From assembly GCF_049310885.1 (NCBI RefSeq), contig NZ_JBMDYO010000001.1, positions 124,001 to 188,000 of the forward strand: a DNA stretch of 64,000 bases, in the 5' to 3' direction. A program made the position numbers and the translations under genes. This DNA comes from CAYZJV01 sp049310885. GTDB taxonomy: Bacteria; Spirochaetota; Spirochaetia; Sphaerochaetales; Sphaerochaetaceae. The notes beneath the pieces are model-generated. The model saw only the letters and a program-made list of their open reading frames with translations, searched no databases and was not told the DNA's origin. Within the stretch, counting starts at the first letter, position 1, and each line of letters begins with the position of its first letter. Positions 8,986 through 17,444 of this stretch are shown here, in pieces.

Positions 8986-10278
8986 ATGGGAAATTTGCAA
9001 CGTTTACACGATTATCTGGAGAGTGATGATTTTTCACTCGTGCTTCCAAAATTATATGGGAACCAATGTGATCGTGAAAACCAAATTGTCCGTTTCTCTC
9101 ACCTGATAGAAACTCATCGTGAGTTATTTGGTGATGGACATGCTAAGAGCTCCGCCCTTTTCAGTACCGCAGGACGGTCTGAACTCGGTGGTAACCATAC
9201 CGACCACAATCTTGGGAAAGTAATTGCCGCGACTATCAATCTAGATACCATAGCTGTCGCAACAGCGATCGAAGAACCGCGAGCTACGCTCGTATCAGAG
9301 GGATTTCCGGCAGTCACAGTCGACTTGAGTGATCTATCGGTTCATACCGAAGAAGAGGGTACAACCGATGCGTTGGTAAGAGGTATAGCCCGGGGATTTG
9401 TCGATAGGGACCTCAATATTGGTGGTTTTGTAGCTAACACGAGCACCAGAGTACTCAAAGGGTCCGGTCTCAGTTCATCGGCTGCAATAGAAATACTGGT
9501 CGCCACGTTATTCAACAATCTTTACAATAGGGATGCTTTGAGTCCTGTCGAACTTGCGATCATCGGCAAATATGCAGAGAACACCTATTTCGGCAAGCCT
9601 TCCGGACTCATGGACCAGATAGCTTGTGGCAATGGTGGTGTCACCGGTATCGATTTCGCCCATCCGGAAAAACCCCAAGTAAGTCCTATTGACTGTGATT
9701 TCCAGAAACTCGGGTATGATCTTCTGGTTGTAGACACTGGAGGAAACCATGCCGATCTTACCCCAGACTATGCTGCTATTCCCAAAGAGATGCGCTCTGT
9801 TGCAGCCTGTTTCGACTGCGATGTGCTGAGGGATGTACCGTTCTCACTATTCGTAGAATCATTGCCGGCTATAAGGAAACGGGTAAAGAATGATCGAGCA
9901 ATCCTCCGAGCATTCCACTATTTGTCGGAGAACGATCGTGTGGATGCCATGATCGGTGCCCTCAAACAAGAACAGATGGAGCAGTATTTAGCATTGGTGA
10001 GAAAGTCGGGAGAGAGCTCCTTCAGATTCCTTCAAAATCTCTACAGTACCAAAGCTATTGAAGAACAGGGTCTGCCGCTTGCCATCGCGATGACTGAACA
10101 ATTCCTTGAAGGTAATGGTGCTTGCCGCGTACATGGTGGCGGTTTTGCCGGTACCATCCAAGTATATGTACCACTCGGACGTACCGCAGACTATATCGAT
10201 TATATCGAGCGGGTGTTCGGGGCAGGCTCCGCTACGCTTTTGGCTGTCAGAAGCCTCCCCACTACCCGACTGGATTGA
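8986..10278 (+). CDS. galK: Galactokinase (GHMP kinase family)
   Basis: A 430-residue GHMP sugar kinase. Three family motifs are visible: the sugar-binding signature GRSELGGNHTDHN near residue 63, the ATP-binding GSGLSSSAAIEI near 165, and the C-terminal VHGGGFAGTIQVYVP near 395. The first motif has GGNHTDH in place of the common GEHTDY, a variant I associate with spirochaete and clostridial galactokinases. The ATG at 8986 has GGGGGTG upstream and follows its own promoter; the open frame begins earlier at 8932. It would phosphorylate galactose at C1. No galT or galE is seen here, and its place next to the rha genes may reflect shared pectin or gum sugars. Confidence 0.85.
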   Translation: MGNLQRLHDYLESDDFSLVLPKLYGNQCDRENQIVRFSHLIETHRELFGDGHAKSSALFSTAGRSELGGNHTDHNLGKVIAATINLDTIAVATAIEEPRATLVSEGFPAVTVDLSDLSVHTEEEGTTDALVRGIARGFVDRDLNIGGFVANTSTRVLKGSGLSSSAAIEILVATLFNNLYNRDALSPVELAIIGKYAENTYFGKPSGLMDQIACGNGGVTGIDFAHPEKPQVSPIDCDFQKLGYDLLVVDTGGNHADLTPDYAAIPKEMRSVAACFDCDVLRDVPFSLFVESLPAIRKRVKNDRAILRAFHYLSENDRVDAMIGALKQEQMEQYLALVRKSGESSFRFLQNLYSTKAIEEQGLPLAIAMTEQFLEGNGACRVHGGGFAGTIQVYVPLGRTADYIDYIERVFGAGSATLLAVRSLPTTRLD

Positions 10279-10290
10279 TTTCCACGTAAC

Positions 10291-10557
10291 TCAATGCGTG
10301 AGCTTGTCCAACAACTTCAGTATCTCATCTATCTTTTGGTCTACATCGGTACCCGAAACGAAAGAATCGTGTACACAACTTTTGAGATGGGCTTCGAGTA
10401 CAAGCTTATTCGTCTTTTTCAAAAGAGCCTCTGTGGCAAGCAACTGGTTAGAAATATCGACACAATAGCGATCATCCTCAACCATTCTCAAAATACCATC
10501 CAATTGGCCTCTTGCTGTCTTGAGAGCTTGCGCAACCTTACCATGGTCAGCTTTCAT
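10291..10557 (-). CDS. csoR: CsoR-type copper-sensing repressor
   Basis: An 88-residue all-helical repressor of the CsoR/RcnR (DUF156) family. The family start is MKADHGKVAQALKTARGQLDGI. The copper-binding triad is present: Cys32, His57 and Cys61 in the arrangement C-x24-H-x3-C (YCVDIS and HLKSC). The ATG at 10557 lies one base past the copA stop, with GGGAG in the copA end as ribosome binding site, so the two are co-transcribed and coupled. A longer frame reaches 10638, but that extension would overlap copA. It would release the copA operator when copper binds. Confidence 0.92.
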   Translation of the reverse strand: MKADHGKVAQALKTARGQLDGILRMVEDDRYCVDISNQLLATEALLKKTNKLVLEAHLKSCVHDSFVSGTDVDQKIDEILKLLDKLTH

Positions 10558-10558
10558 C

Positions 10559-10774
10559 TCAGGCTCCTTCCCGTATCTCAAGAACTTCGTATCCGGCTTC
10601 AGTAACTGCATTACCAAGTTTCTCATCAGAGACCCCACCGGTAATTTCGACCTCCGCGGAGTTGGATTGCAGGTCCACTGTAGCTTTCACTCCCTCAATC
10701 GCATTCAAAGCCTTGTCCACACGACCTACGCAGTGCATGCATGTCATTCCTTCGATCATGATTTTCTTTTTCAT
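10559..10774 (-). CDS. copZ: Possible internally initiated CopZ-like copper chaperone (in frame within copA)
   Basis: The last 71 codons of copA form a complete ferredoxin-like heavy-metal domain, the length of free CopZ, starting MKKKIMIEGMTCMHC. An ATG at 10774 is preceded by AAGGAG at an ideal 7-nt distance. This strongly suggests a second, separate translation start inside the ATPase gene, giving a free chaperone as well as the fused domain. The alternative is that the fusion is recent and the old signals of a separate copZ remain but are little used. Confidence 0.6.
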   Translation of the reverse strand: MKKKIMIEGMTCMHCVGRVDKALNAIEGVKATVDLQSNSAEVEITGGVSDEKLGNAVTEAGYEVLEIREGA

Positions 10775-13126
10775 ATGGTTATCTCCTTTATCCCTTTCTT
10801 GGGTCTGTATGTGAATATCTTGTGTTTGATTATCTATTGTATGGCTAGTTCCATCAACCTTGAACCGTTTAAGGCGCAAAGCATTGGTAACTACGAATAT
10901 ACTGCTCAAGCTCATTGCTGCTGCTGCGAACATCGGACTCAACGTCCACCCGAAGATGGGATAGAAAATCCCCGCAGCCAAAGGAATTCCCAAAGTATTG
11001 TAGAACAATGCCCAAAACAGATTCTGTTTAATATTACGTAAGGTAGCCTTACTCAATGCGATTGAGGTAGGTACTTCCTGCAGATCGCTTCTCATCAGGA
11101 TGATGTCCGCTGCCTCGATAGCGATATCGGTTCCGGCACCAATTGCCATCCCCACGTCAGCCCTTACCAAAGCAGGAGCATCATTGATACCGTCACCGAC
11201 CATAGCGACCCGCTTACCCTCCTCCTGCAGCTGTCGCACGACAGATTCCTTGCCATCGGGAAGCACGGAAGCAAATACTCGTTCAATACCTACCGTCTTT
11301 GCGATAGCTTGGGCGGTCTGTTCGTTATCCCCAGTCAACATTACTACCTCTAATCCCAAGTCATGCAAGCTGGTGATCGCAGCAGTACTTGAAGCTTTGA
11401 TCACATCGGCCACAGCAATAATACCAAGCAAAGCTCCATTTTCAGCAAAGTAGAGAGGAGTCTTCCCTTCAAGAGAAAGATTGATCCCTTGTTCTTTGAG
11501 GTAAGAGATATCAATCTCCTTCTCGGTCATCAATGTTCCATTACCACCTAAGACCGAAGTAGAACCCAGCTGTCCTGATAATCCTTTCCCCGGTATTGCC
11601 GAAAAGTTATCTATTTCACCTATGGTAATATGCTTACCCCGTACAAATTCGAGTACAGCTAACGAGAGGGGATGTTCACTGGCAGCTTCAAGAGCACCAG
11701 CCACCGCGAGCAATACTTGCTCATCAACACCTTCGGCGGTGATAACATCGGTAACCCGAGGTTTTCCTTCAGTTATAGTCCCGGTCTTGTCCAATACGAC
11801 GGTATCGATTCCTTGTGCTGTCTCCAGAGCCTCTGCGCTACGGATAAGTATCCCATGTTCAGCTCCTTTGCCGGTGCCAACCATAATTGCGGTAGGTGTC
11901 GCAAGACCGAGAGCACATGGACAACTAATTACGAGAACGGCTATACCAAAAGCAAGCGCACGCTCTAATGGCATACCCATGAATAACCAGACCAGGGTTG
12001 CTACGATGGCTATCGCGATAACGATGGGAACAAAAACACCACTGATTCTGTCAGCCAATTTGGCAATCGGAGCCTTCGATGCACTGGCATCTTCGACCAA
12101 TTTGATAATCTGGGCTAAAGTCGTATCTTCACCTACCCTATCTGCCCTATATACAAGCCGGCCTGTGGTGTTGATGCTCGCACTGAGCACCTGGTCACCG
12201 GGGCCTTTTTCTACGGGAAGACTCTCTCCTGTGAGAGCACTCTCGTCAACAGCCGAGGAACCTGAGACTACCGTACCATCGACAGGGAATCTCCCTCCTG
12301 GCCTTACTACGACTTGTGCTCCTACGGTAACCTGTTCTACAGGAATCTCCTGTTCTCCTTGGGCTGTCAGAACACGAGCTGTTTTTGGTGAGAGATCAAT
12401 CAACTTGGCAACAGCATCACTGGTGCGCCCCTTGGCCTTCAACTCAAGATATTTTCCTAAAAGGACAAGTGACAGTATCATGGCAGCCGACTCAAAATAG
12501 AGGTCCATAGCGTACCGCTGGACAATATCATTCCTACCTGTCCCCAAGCCCATACCGATCATGAAGATTGCGAATATTCCATACACCAATGCCGCAGAAG
12601 AGCCTAGCGCTATGAGTGAGTCCATAGTCGGAGCCCGCTTGAGCAGTGTCTTGAAACCCGATCTGAAATACCTTCCATTTACCATGAAAACAGGGATGGT
12701 GAGAAGAAACTGGGTAAAAGCGAAATTCATCGTATTTGCATCCCCATGGAAAAATCCTGGGAGTGGCCAGCCGAGCATATGCCCCATCGCAATATATACG
12801 AGGGGAATGGAGAAGGCAAATGAGACAAAGAGTCTCTTCTTCATGGACTGCAATTCCTTTGCCACATGTAATCGTACATCATGTTTAGATGGTGAACCAG
12901 CTTGTGATCTATCATCGATCTTCGTACTGGCTCCGTAACCAGCATCTTCCACCGCTTTGATGACCGCATCATCGCCAATGGAAGGACCTTCCCCATCGAT
13001 AGTGAGCGTATTGGTCAGGAGATTGACCCGAACGTCCTCGAGACCGGGAATCTTCCTTACACTCTTTTCCACATGTATCGCACAGGAAGAGCAGGTCATG
13101 CCAGTGACATCGTACTCTCTCTTCAT
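10559..13126 (-). CDS. copA: Copper-exporting P1B-type ATPase fused to a C-terminal CopZ-like domain
   Basis: An 855-residue P-type ATPase. In order: an N-terminal heavy-metal domain with GMTCSSCAIHVEKS (residues 9-22), eight membrane helices, the CPC motif (SCPCALGLATPT), the phosphorylation site DKTGTITEG, the HP dipeptide (SEHPLSLA) and GDGINDAP. After the last helix and a polar linker comes a second complete heavy-metal domain, EGMTCMHCVGRV, at the extreme C-terminus. This last domain is unusual, because extra domains are normally N-terminal, and it carries its own internal ribosome binding site (see copZ). The ATG at 13126 has AAGGAG upstream; the frame opens at 13201. Copper export from the cytoplasm is the expected role. 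Confidence 0.92.
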   Translation of the reverse strand: MKREYDVTGMTCSSCAIHVEKSVRKIPGLEDVRVNLLTNTLTIDGEGPSIGDDAVIKAVEDAGYGASTKIDDRSQAGSPSKHDVRLHVAKELQSMKKRLFVSFAFSIPLVYIAMGHMLGWPLPGFFHGDANTMNFAFTQFLLTIPVFMVNGRYFRSGFKTLLKRAPTMDSLIALGSSAALVYGIFAIFMIGMGLGTGRNDIVQRYAMDLYFESAAMILSLVLLGKYLELKAKGRTSDAVAKLIDLSPKTARVLTAQGEQEIPVEQVTVGAQVVVRPGGRFPVDGTVVSGSSAVDESALTGESLPVEKGPGDQVLSASINTTGRLVYRADRVGEDTTLAQIIKLVEDASASKAPIAKLADRISGVFVPIVIAIAIVATLVWLFMGMPLERALAFGIAVLVISCPCALGLATPTAIMVGTGKGAEHGILIRSAEALETAQGIDTVVLDKTGTITEGKPRVTDVITAEGVDEQVLLAVAGALEAASEHPLSLAVLEFVRGKHITIGEIDNFSAIPGKGLSGQLGSTSVLGGNGTLMTEKEIDISYLKEQGINLSLEGKTPLYFAENGALLGIIAVADVIKASSTAAITSLHDLGLEVVMLTGDNEQTAQAIAKTVGIERVFASVLPDGKESVVRQLQEEGKRVAMVGDGINDAPALVRADVGMAIGAGTDIAIEAADIILMRSDLQEVPTSIALSKATLRNIKQNLFWALFYNTLGIPLAAGIFYPIFGWTLSPMFAAAAMSLSSIFVVTNALRLKRFKVDGTSHTIDNQTQDIHIQTQERDKGDNHMKKKIMIEGMTCMHCVGRVDKALNAIEGVKATVDLQSNSAEVEITGGVSDEKLGNAVTEAGYEVLEIREGA

Positions 13127-13141
13127 ACTAATCTCCTTATC

Positions 13142-13165
13142 TACCCCTCCCCCGGAGGGGTGGTA
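13142..13165 (-). promoter_or_regulatory. CsoR-type operator of copA
   Basis: A GC-rich dyad, CCCCTCC-3 nt-GGAGGGG, flanked by TA on each side. It resembles known CsoR/RcnR-type operators and lies between the -10 box and the ribosome binding site, at the predicted transcription start. Confidence 0.75.
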
Positions 13166-13172
13166 TATCGTA

Positions 13173-13201
13173 ACCATACCGCCTCCTCTGAAAAAGGTCA
13201 A
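13173..13201 (-). promoter_or_regulatory. Promoter of copA-csoR operon
   Basis: Leftward -35 TTGACC (13196-13201), a 17-nt spacer, -10 TATGGT (13173-13178). Transcription should start inside the CsoR-type dyad. Confidence 0.7.
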
Positions 13202-13232
13202 GGTGGCGATAGGTGTTTCCGAAGATGAATTT

Positions 13233-14501
13233 CTAAGTGAAGAGTTGTCGGTAGTCAGCTTTTATCTGCTTGCTTGAACTATCCTTATCGAGTAGTTGGG
13301 CTAACTGGGGAGGAACTGGGACCTCAGTTGATATTTCTGGTTCCACAATGGTATTGAACTTGGCCGGATGGGCGGTCGCATAGACTACCGTAGGCTCTTC
13401 CAGTTCCAATACAGTTCTCACATATTCTCCCGTGGCAGTATGAGGACATACGATATAGTGGTGTTTTTCCCACACGTCACCAATGGTCTTGCGGATAGTC
13501 GAATCGTCAACGCTATGGGCAGAAACTTCCATGGCAAAAGATGTAAAATCACCGAAAAGATGTGTTAGGCGCTCCATATTGCTTGGATTGCCAACATCCA
13601 TTGCATTCGCCAAGGTCGCTATACTGGGACGCTTTTCATAGATCCCGGTCTTCAGGTAATCCAAAATTGGCCGATTACCATTCAGGGAAAGAACAATGTT
13701 CTTAATGGGAGCTCCTACAATCTTCGCCCAATAGGAACCACAGCTATTGCCGACATTGCCACTTGGGATGATCATGGTGGGTTCTTTTCCCGTACGTGTA
13801 AGAACCTCCATGGATGCATGGAATGCATACACCATCTGTGGGAGCAATCTTCCAAGATTGATGCTGTTTGCTGAAGATAGCCCGTACTCTTTGACCAATG
13901 CCGTATCCATGAAAGCTTGCTTCACCATATTCTGGCAATCGTCGAAAACACCATCAACAGCATAGGCTTGGACATTGTCCGACCAACAGGTCAATTGTTT
14001 CTCCTGTCGTTTGGAGACTTTTCCCTTGGGGAACAATACCTTCACATCGATGCCCGGCCGCTTATGGAAAGCTGCAGCTACTGCCCCACCAGTATCACCA
14101 CTTGTGGCAACTAAAATGGTGAGTTTCCTCTCCCTATTAGCCAAAAGCCGTTGCATTGAGGCAGCTAAAAACCGGGCACCAAAATCCTTGAATGCTGCGG
14201 TTGGACCCCAGTAGAGTTCGAGAACCGAATCTTTATCATCATGCCAATGGAGTGGGACAGGAAAATCGAAAGCCTCTACACATATTTCAGCAAGAGAAGA
14301 TTCAAGCTCATCACCCACAAAGAATGGTGAGAGAACCTCATAGGCCAACTCGGGATAACTCGTAACACGGGAGAGTTGCTGTGGGGAGAGATACGGGAAA
14401 TATTCAGGTACATACAAACCCCCATCGGGTGCCAAACCTTGTAAGATGGCTTGTGAGGCACTAACCGCCGGGGCTTTCCCTCGGGTACTGATAAATCGCA
14501 T
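13233..14501 (-). CDS. thrC: Threonine synthase
   Basis: A 422-residue PLP-dependent enzyme that makes threonine from O-phosphohomoserine. It starts MRFISTRGKAPAVSASQAILQGLAPDGGLYVPE, the ThrC N-terminus. The PLP lysine is in the segment GPTAAFKDFGARFLA near residue 105, and ATSGDTGGAVAAAF is the phosphate/PLP-binding loop. ANSINLGRLLPQMVYAF also fits. AGGAGG lies 8 nt before the ATG at 14501, though two GTG codons precede it. The ThrA stop lies 12 nt upstream and partly overlaps the ribosome binding site, so the pair is coupled. Confidence 0.95.
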   Translation of the reverse strand: MRFISTRGKAPAVSASQAILQGLAPDGGLYVPEYFPYLSPQQLSRVTSYPELAYEVLSPFFVGDELESSLAEICVEAFDFPVPLHWHDDKDSVLELYWGPTAAFKDFGARFLAASMQRLLANRERKLTILVATSGDTGGAVAAAFHKRPGIDVKVLFPKGKVSKRQEKQLTCWSDNVQAYAVDGVFDDCQNMVKQAFMDTALVKEYGLSSANSINLGRLLPQMVYAFHASMEVLTRTGKEPTMIIPSGNVGNSCGSYWAKIVGAPIKNIVLSLNGNRPILDYLKTGIYEKRPSIATLANAMDVGNPSNMERLTHLFGDFTSFAMEVSAHSVDDSTIRKTIGDVWEKHHYIVCPHTATGEYVRTVLELEEPTVVYATAHPAKFNTIVEPEISTEVPVPPQLAQLLDKDSSSKQIKADYRQLFT

Positions 14502-14512
14502 CACCACACCTC

Positions 14513-16915
14513 CTACAGCCGTGCGCCCAAATAGGCGCTCAAACGCAACAGGTCGGCAAAAACGCCACCTGCGGTTACCTCTGGCCCAGCTCCGGGCCCC
14601 TGTATGACCAAAGGTTGCACATGGTATCGTTCGGTAGTGAATGCAACCACATTGTCTGTCCCTTTCGATTGAGCGAACGGATGGCTCTCCGGATACGCTG
14701 CAAGTTCTACATTACAGGTTCCGTCCTCAGCAACTCTCCCCACATAACGCAGACGTTTTCCTTCACTTTTTGCCTTGTTATAGAGAGATTCTATATGCGC
14801 ATCCATCATGCTCATCTTATCGAGGAATTCGGAGAGCGGGACATCACGCAAAGGCTCTGGAACCAATGAAGTGATCGCAATATCCGATACTTCTACCTTG
14901 TATCCCATCTCCCTTGCCAGGATAACCGACTTTCTTGCCACATCCATGCCAGAAAGGTCATCCCGCGGATCGGGTTCGGTGTATCCCATATCCTTGGCAC
15001 CCTTTACCAGCGTGCTGAAGGGAACCGAACCATCGTAGTTGCTGAAAAGATAGGCCAAGGTACCCGATACGATACCTTCCACACTCCTGACTCGGTCGCC
15101 AGTTTGGATAAGGTCTTTGAGCGTTCCTATAACGGGCAATCCTGCTCCAACCGTAGTCTCGTAGAGAAAATGTTTGCCGTATCTCCGTCCGGCATCCATC
15201 AATTTTCGATACTCTGGATACGCGGCGGTTCCTGCCTTCTTGTTCGGGGTAACGATATGGATTCCCCGCTCAATCCAGTCGACATAATGGACAGGAAGAG
15301 TCGCACTGGTAGTACAATCCACCAATACCGCATGAGGAAAGTAGGAAGCGCTAACATGCTTTACCATCCGCTTAATATCGAGCTTCTCCCCTTTCTGGGC
15401 AAACAACTTCCGCCAATTCGTAAGATCTATACCCTGATCATCAAGCAACATCTTGGAGGAGTTCGCTATTGCACGGATTCTGATATCGACGCCGAATTCA
15501 TCATTCAACCTACGTGCTTCATGAGCGATTTGGTTCAGTAATGTTCCACCGATATTCCCGGGACCGAACAATCCAACACTTATTGCTTGGTTGGAGAGGA
15601 AGAAACCTGCATGGAGAGCCCGCAAAGCCTTCTTTGCATCCTCTTCTTTGATTACCACGCTGATATTCCGTTCAGATGATCCCTGGGCTATGGCGCGGAC
15701 ATTGACATGGGCTTTTCCAAGAGCGCTGAAGAATGTTCCAGAAATTCCGGGTACACCGGTCATCCTCTCTCCTACAGCAGCAAGGATTGCACATCCCATC
15801 TCGACATCAATGTTCTGAATCCTATGGGCGGCAATCTCATCACTGAATGTACTACGGGCAATGGCACAGGCCAATGCTGCCTGCTCTGCAGGAACGGCAT
15901 AACAGATGGAGTACTCACTTGAGGCCTGTGAGATGAGTACCACCGAAATATCAGATTCATGCATTGCTGCGAATAGTCGGCGGGCGACTCCTGGTACACC
16001 AATCATCCCGGCTCCCTCTACGTTAATCAAGGAGATTTCCCGAATCACCGAAAAACCTTTTACCGGTCGAGTGGATTCACTACCTTTCTTATCATCTATG
16101 AATGTTCCCGGATGCTCCGGATGGGAGAACGAACGCAGGTACAAGGGAATGCGTTTTGCCATCGCAGGAACCATATGCTGGGGATGGATGACCGGTGATC
16201 CAAAGAACGAGAGCTCGGTAGCCTCGGCGTAGGTAAGGCAATCGATGACGGTAGCACTTGGGACATCCTGTTCATCCGCAGTAGTGACCAACCGATCGGG
16301 ATGCCAGAAGGTTATGGAGGATGCTCCAAGGTGGTTTCCTACCAGTGCCGCAGTGAACTCGGCATCGCGGTCCCCGGGTGCGGTTTCACTCTGGTAGAGC
16401 TCACCGGTAAGGAGTATCGTCTCTTCCTCGCTGTAAGGAAAATCTTTATGGTCAACGACATCCCGTACATGGAGAACCCTTGTCTGGACACCTGAACTGA
16501 GGAAAGCCTCTCTTAACAGGCTTGCAGCCCAACCTCCCACTATCGCATCGATATAGCGATTTGCCCCCTCGGAGAAATCGCCCACCAACCATACAGCACG
16601 CAAAATATCCTCTACAGCGGCAAAGCCCTCTTTGATCTCCTGCAATACAGCAGACCGATGGGAAGCAGCAATAAGATCCTCTACCAACGAAGTCCAGGCA
16701 TCCGTACGACTTTCCATCATTCCCCAGAGGCGTTCATCATGACCTTTAGCTGCATCAAGCAAGTGGGTCAATTCCAACTCCCCGTCACAGATCGGAGCGA
16801 TCACAAAGACAAGTGTATCGTCTTTTGCTTTTTTGCGTATGGACAACAACTTGTCGGGTCCCTTGGGAGCTACAATCATCGAGCCATCGATGGCATGTAC
16901 CTGTAATCCGTTCAT
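14513..16915 (-). CDS. thrA: ThrA-like protein: degenerate aspartokinase fused to homoserine dehydrogenase
   Basis: An 800-residue fusion with the E. coli ThrA layout. Residues about 1-280 align with the aspartokinase domain, but its catalytic motifs are gone. The N-terminal KFGGTS is replaced by HAIDGS, the GRxGSDY segment by APGDRDAEF, and the TDVDGVY loop is lost. The structural TYAEATELSFFGSPVIHP remains. The two ACT domains (GVARRLFAAMHESDISVVLISQ; AIAQGSSERNISVVI) and the homoserine dehydrogenase domain (GLFGPGNIGG, TPNKKAG, VGAGLPVIGTLKDL, EPDPRDDLSGMDVARK) look intact. It likely reduces aspartate semialdehyde to homoserine and is threonine-regulated; kinase activity is doubtful. The ATG at 16915 has GAGGAGGG upstream. 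Confidence 0.9.
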   Translation of the reverse strand: MNGLQVHAIDGSMIVAPKGPDKLLSIRKKAKDDTLVFVIAPICDGELELTHLLDAAKGHDERLWGMMESRTDAWTSLVEDLIAASHRSAVLQEIKEGFAAVEDILRAVWLVGDFSEGANRYIDAIVGGWAASLLREAFLSSGVQTRVLHVRDVVDHKDFPYSEEETILLTGELYQSETAPGDRDAEFTAALVGNHLGASSITFWHPDRLVTTADEQDVPSATVIDCLTYAEATELSFFGSPVIHPQHMVPAMAKRIPLYLRSFSHPEHPGTFIDDKKGSESTRPVKGFSVIREISLINVEGAGMIGVPGVARRLFAAMHESDISVVLISQASSEYSICYAVPAEQAALACAIARSTFSDEIAAHRIQNIDVEMGCAILAAVGERMTGVPGISGTFFSALGKAHVNVRAIAQGSSERNISVVIKEEDAKKALRALHAGFFLSNQAISVGLFGPGNIGGTLLNQIAHEARRLNDEFGVDIRIRAIANSSKMLLDDQGIDLTNWRKLFAQKGEKLDIKRMVKHVSASYFPHAVLVDCTTSATLPVHYVDWIERGIHIVTPNKKAGTAAYPEYRKLMDAGRRYGKHFLYETTVGAGLPVIGTLKDLIQTGDRVRSVEGIVSGTLAYLFSNYDGSVPFSTLVKGAKDMGYTEPDPRDDLSGMDVARKSVILAREMGYKVEVSDIAITSLVPEPLRDVPLSEFLDKMSMMDAHIESLYNKAKSEGKRLRYVGRVAEDGTCNVELAAYPESHPFAQSKGTDNVVAFTTERYHVQPLVIQGPGAGPEVTAGGVFADLLRLSAYLGARL

Positions 16916-16975
16916 CTTCCCTCCTCGATCCACCCCGTTGGTGGGCAATACCTCATGCGATTCGCACAAGGGTAC

Positions 16976-16999
16976 AAAAAAGAGCCCTGAAGGGCTCTT
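16976..16999 (-). terminator. Rho-independent terminator after rpmB
   Basis: Leftward stem AAGAGCCC/GGGCTCTT with a 4-nt loop runs straight into six Ts. It separates rpmB from the thr genes. Confidence 0.9.
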
Positions 17000-17031
17000 G
17001 TTCTGGTTATCCAGTTAGACTGAAGGTGTGA

Positions 17032-17262
17032 TCATACCACCTTCTGAACCCTTCCACTACGTAAACAACGCGTGCAAACCTTGATTGTCCGAGGCGTGCC
17101 ATTGATGAGGGTTTTGACTGAGACGATGTTTGGTCTGAACACACGCTTAGTGACAACACCAATGTGCTGACCTACTCCACCCTTCTTCTTGAGCTGACCC
17201 TTACGGGTGACACTGTTTCCAGCTACGGTTCCCTTTCCACAAATATCACATCTACGTGCCAT
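17032..17262 (-). CDS. rpmB: 50S ribosomal protein L28
   Basis: A 76-residue ribosomal protein starting MARRCDICGKGTVAGNSVTRKG, the standard L28 start. It is the zinc-ribbon type: CxxC at residues 5-8 and CTRC near residue 66. The middle KRVFRPNIVSVKTLINGTPRTIKVC is typical. The ATG at 17262 has AAGGTGG upstream. It is transcribed alone between a promoter and a terminator. Confidence 0.97.
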   Translation of the reverse strand: MARRCDICGKGTVAGNSVTRKGQLKKKGGVGQHIGVVTKRVFRPNIVSVKTLINGTPRTIKVCTRCLRSGRVQKVV

Positions 17263-17359
17263 GATTATATCCACCTTGTACTTAACATTCACATCAGTAA
17301 GGGTTACCCGCACTCCGAATGGGAGCATGTTGAACGCGTGACAACCCGCAACTCACAGA

Positions 17360-17388
17360 AACATAGCAGAATATCCCAGATGTGTAAA
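17360..17388 (-). promoter_or_regulatory. Promoter of rpmB
   Basis: Leftward TTTACA (17383-17388), 17-nt spacer, TATGTT (17360-17365). It gives a leader of about 90 nt. Confidence 0.6.
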
Positions 17389-17408
17389 TACCCACATGGT
17401 CAAGGAGC

Positions 17409-17437
17409 TTGAATTTTTATCTCCGCTCTCCTACGAT
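17409..17437 (+). promoter_or_regulatory. Promoter of the hypothetical gene at 17445
   Basis: TTGAAT (17409-17414), 17-nt spacer, TACGAT (17432-17437). The predicted start of transcription coincides with the ATG at 17445. Confidence 0.5.
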
Positions 17438-17444
17438 AGCTGTC

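Noticed and set aside
16916..16975. Threonine attenuator or leader peptide before thrA
   Set aside because: The 60-nt leader has no Thr/Ile-rich frame and no alternative terminator pair.
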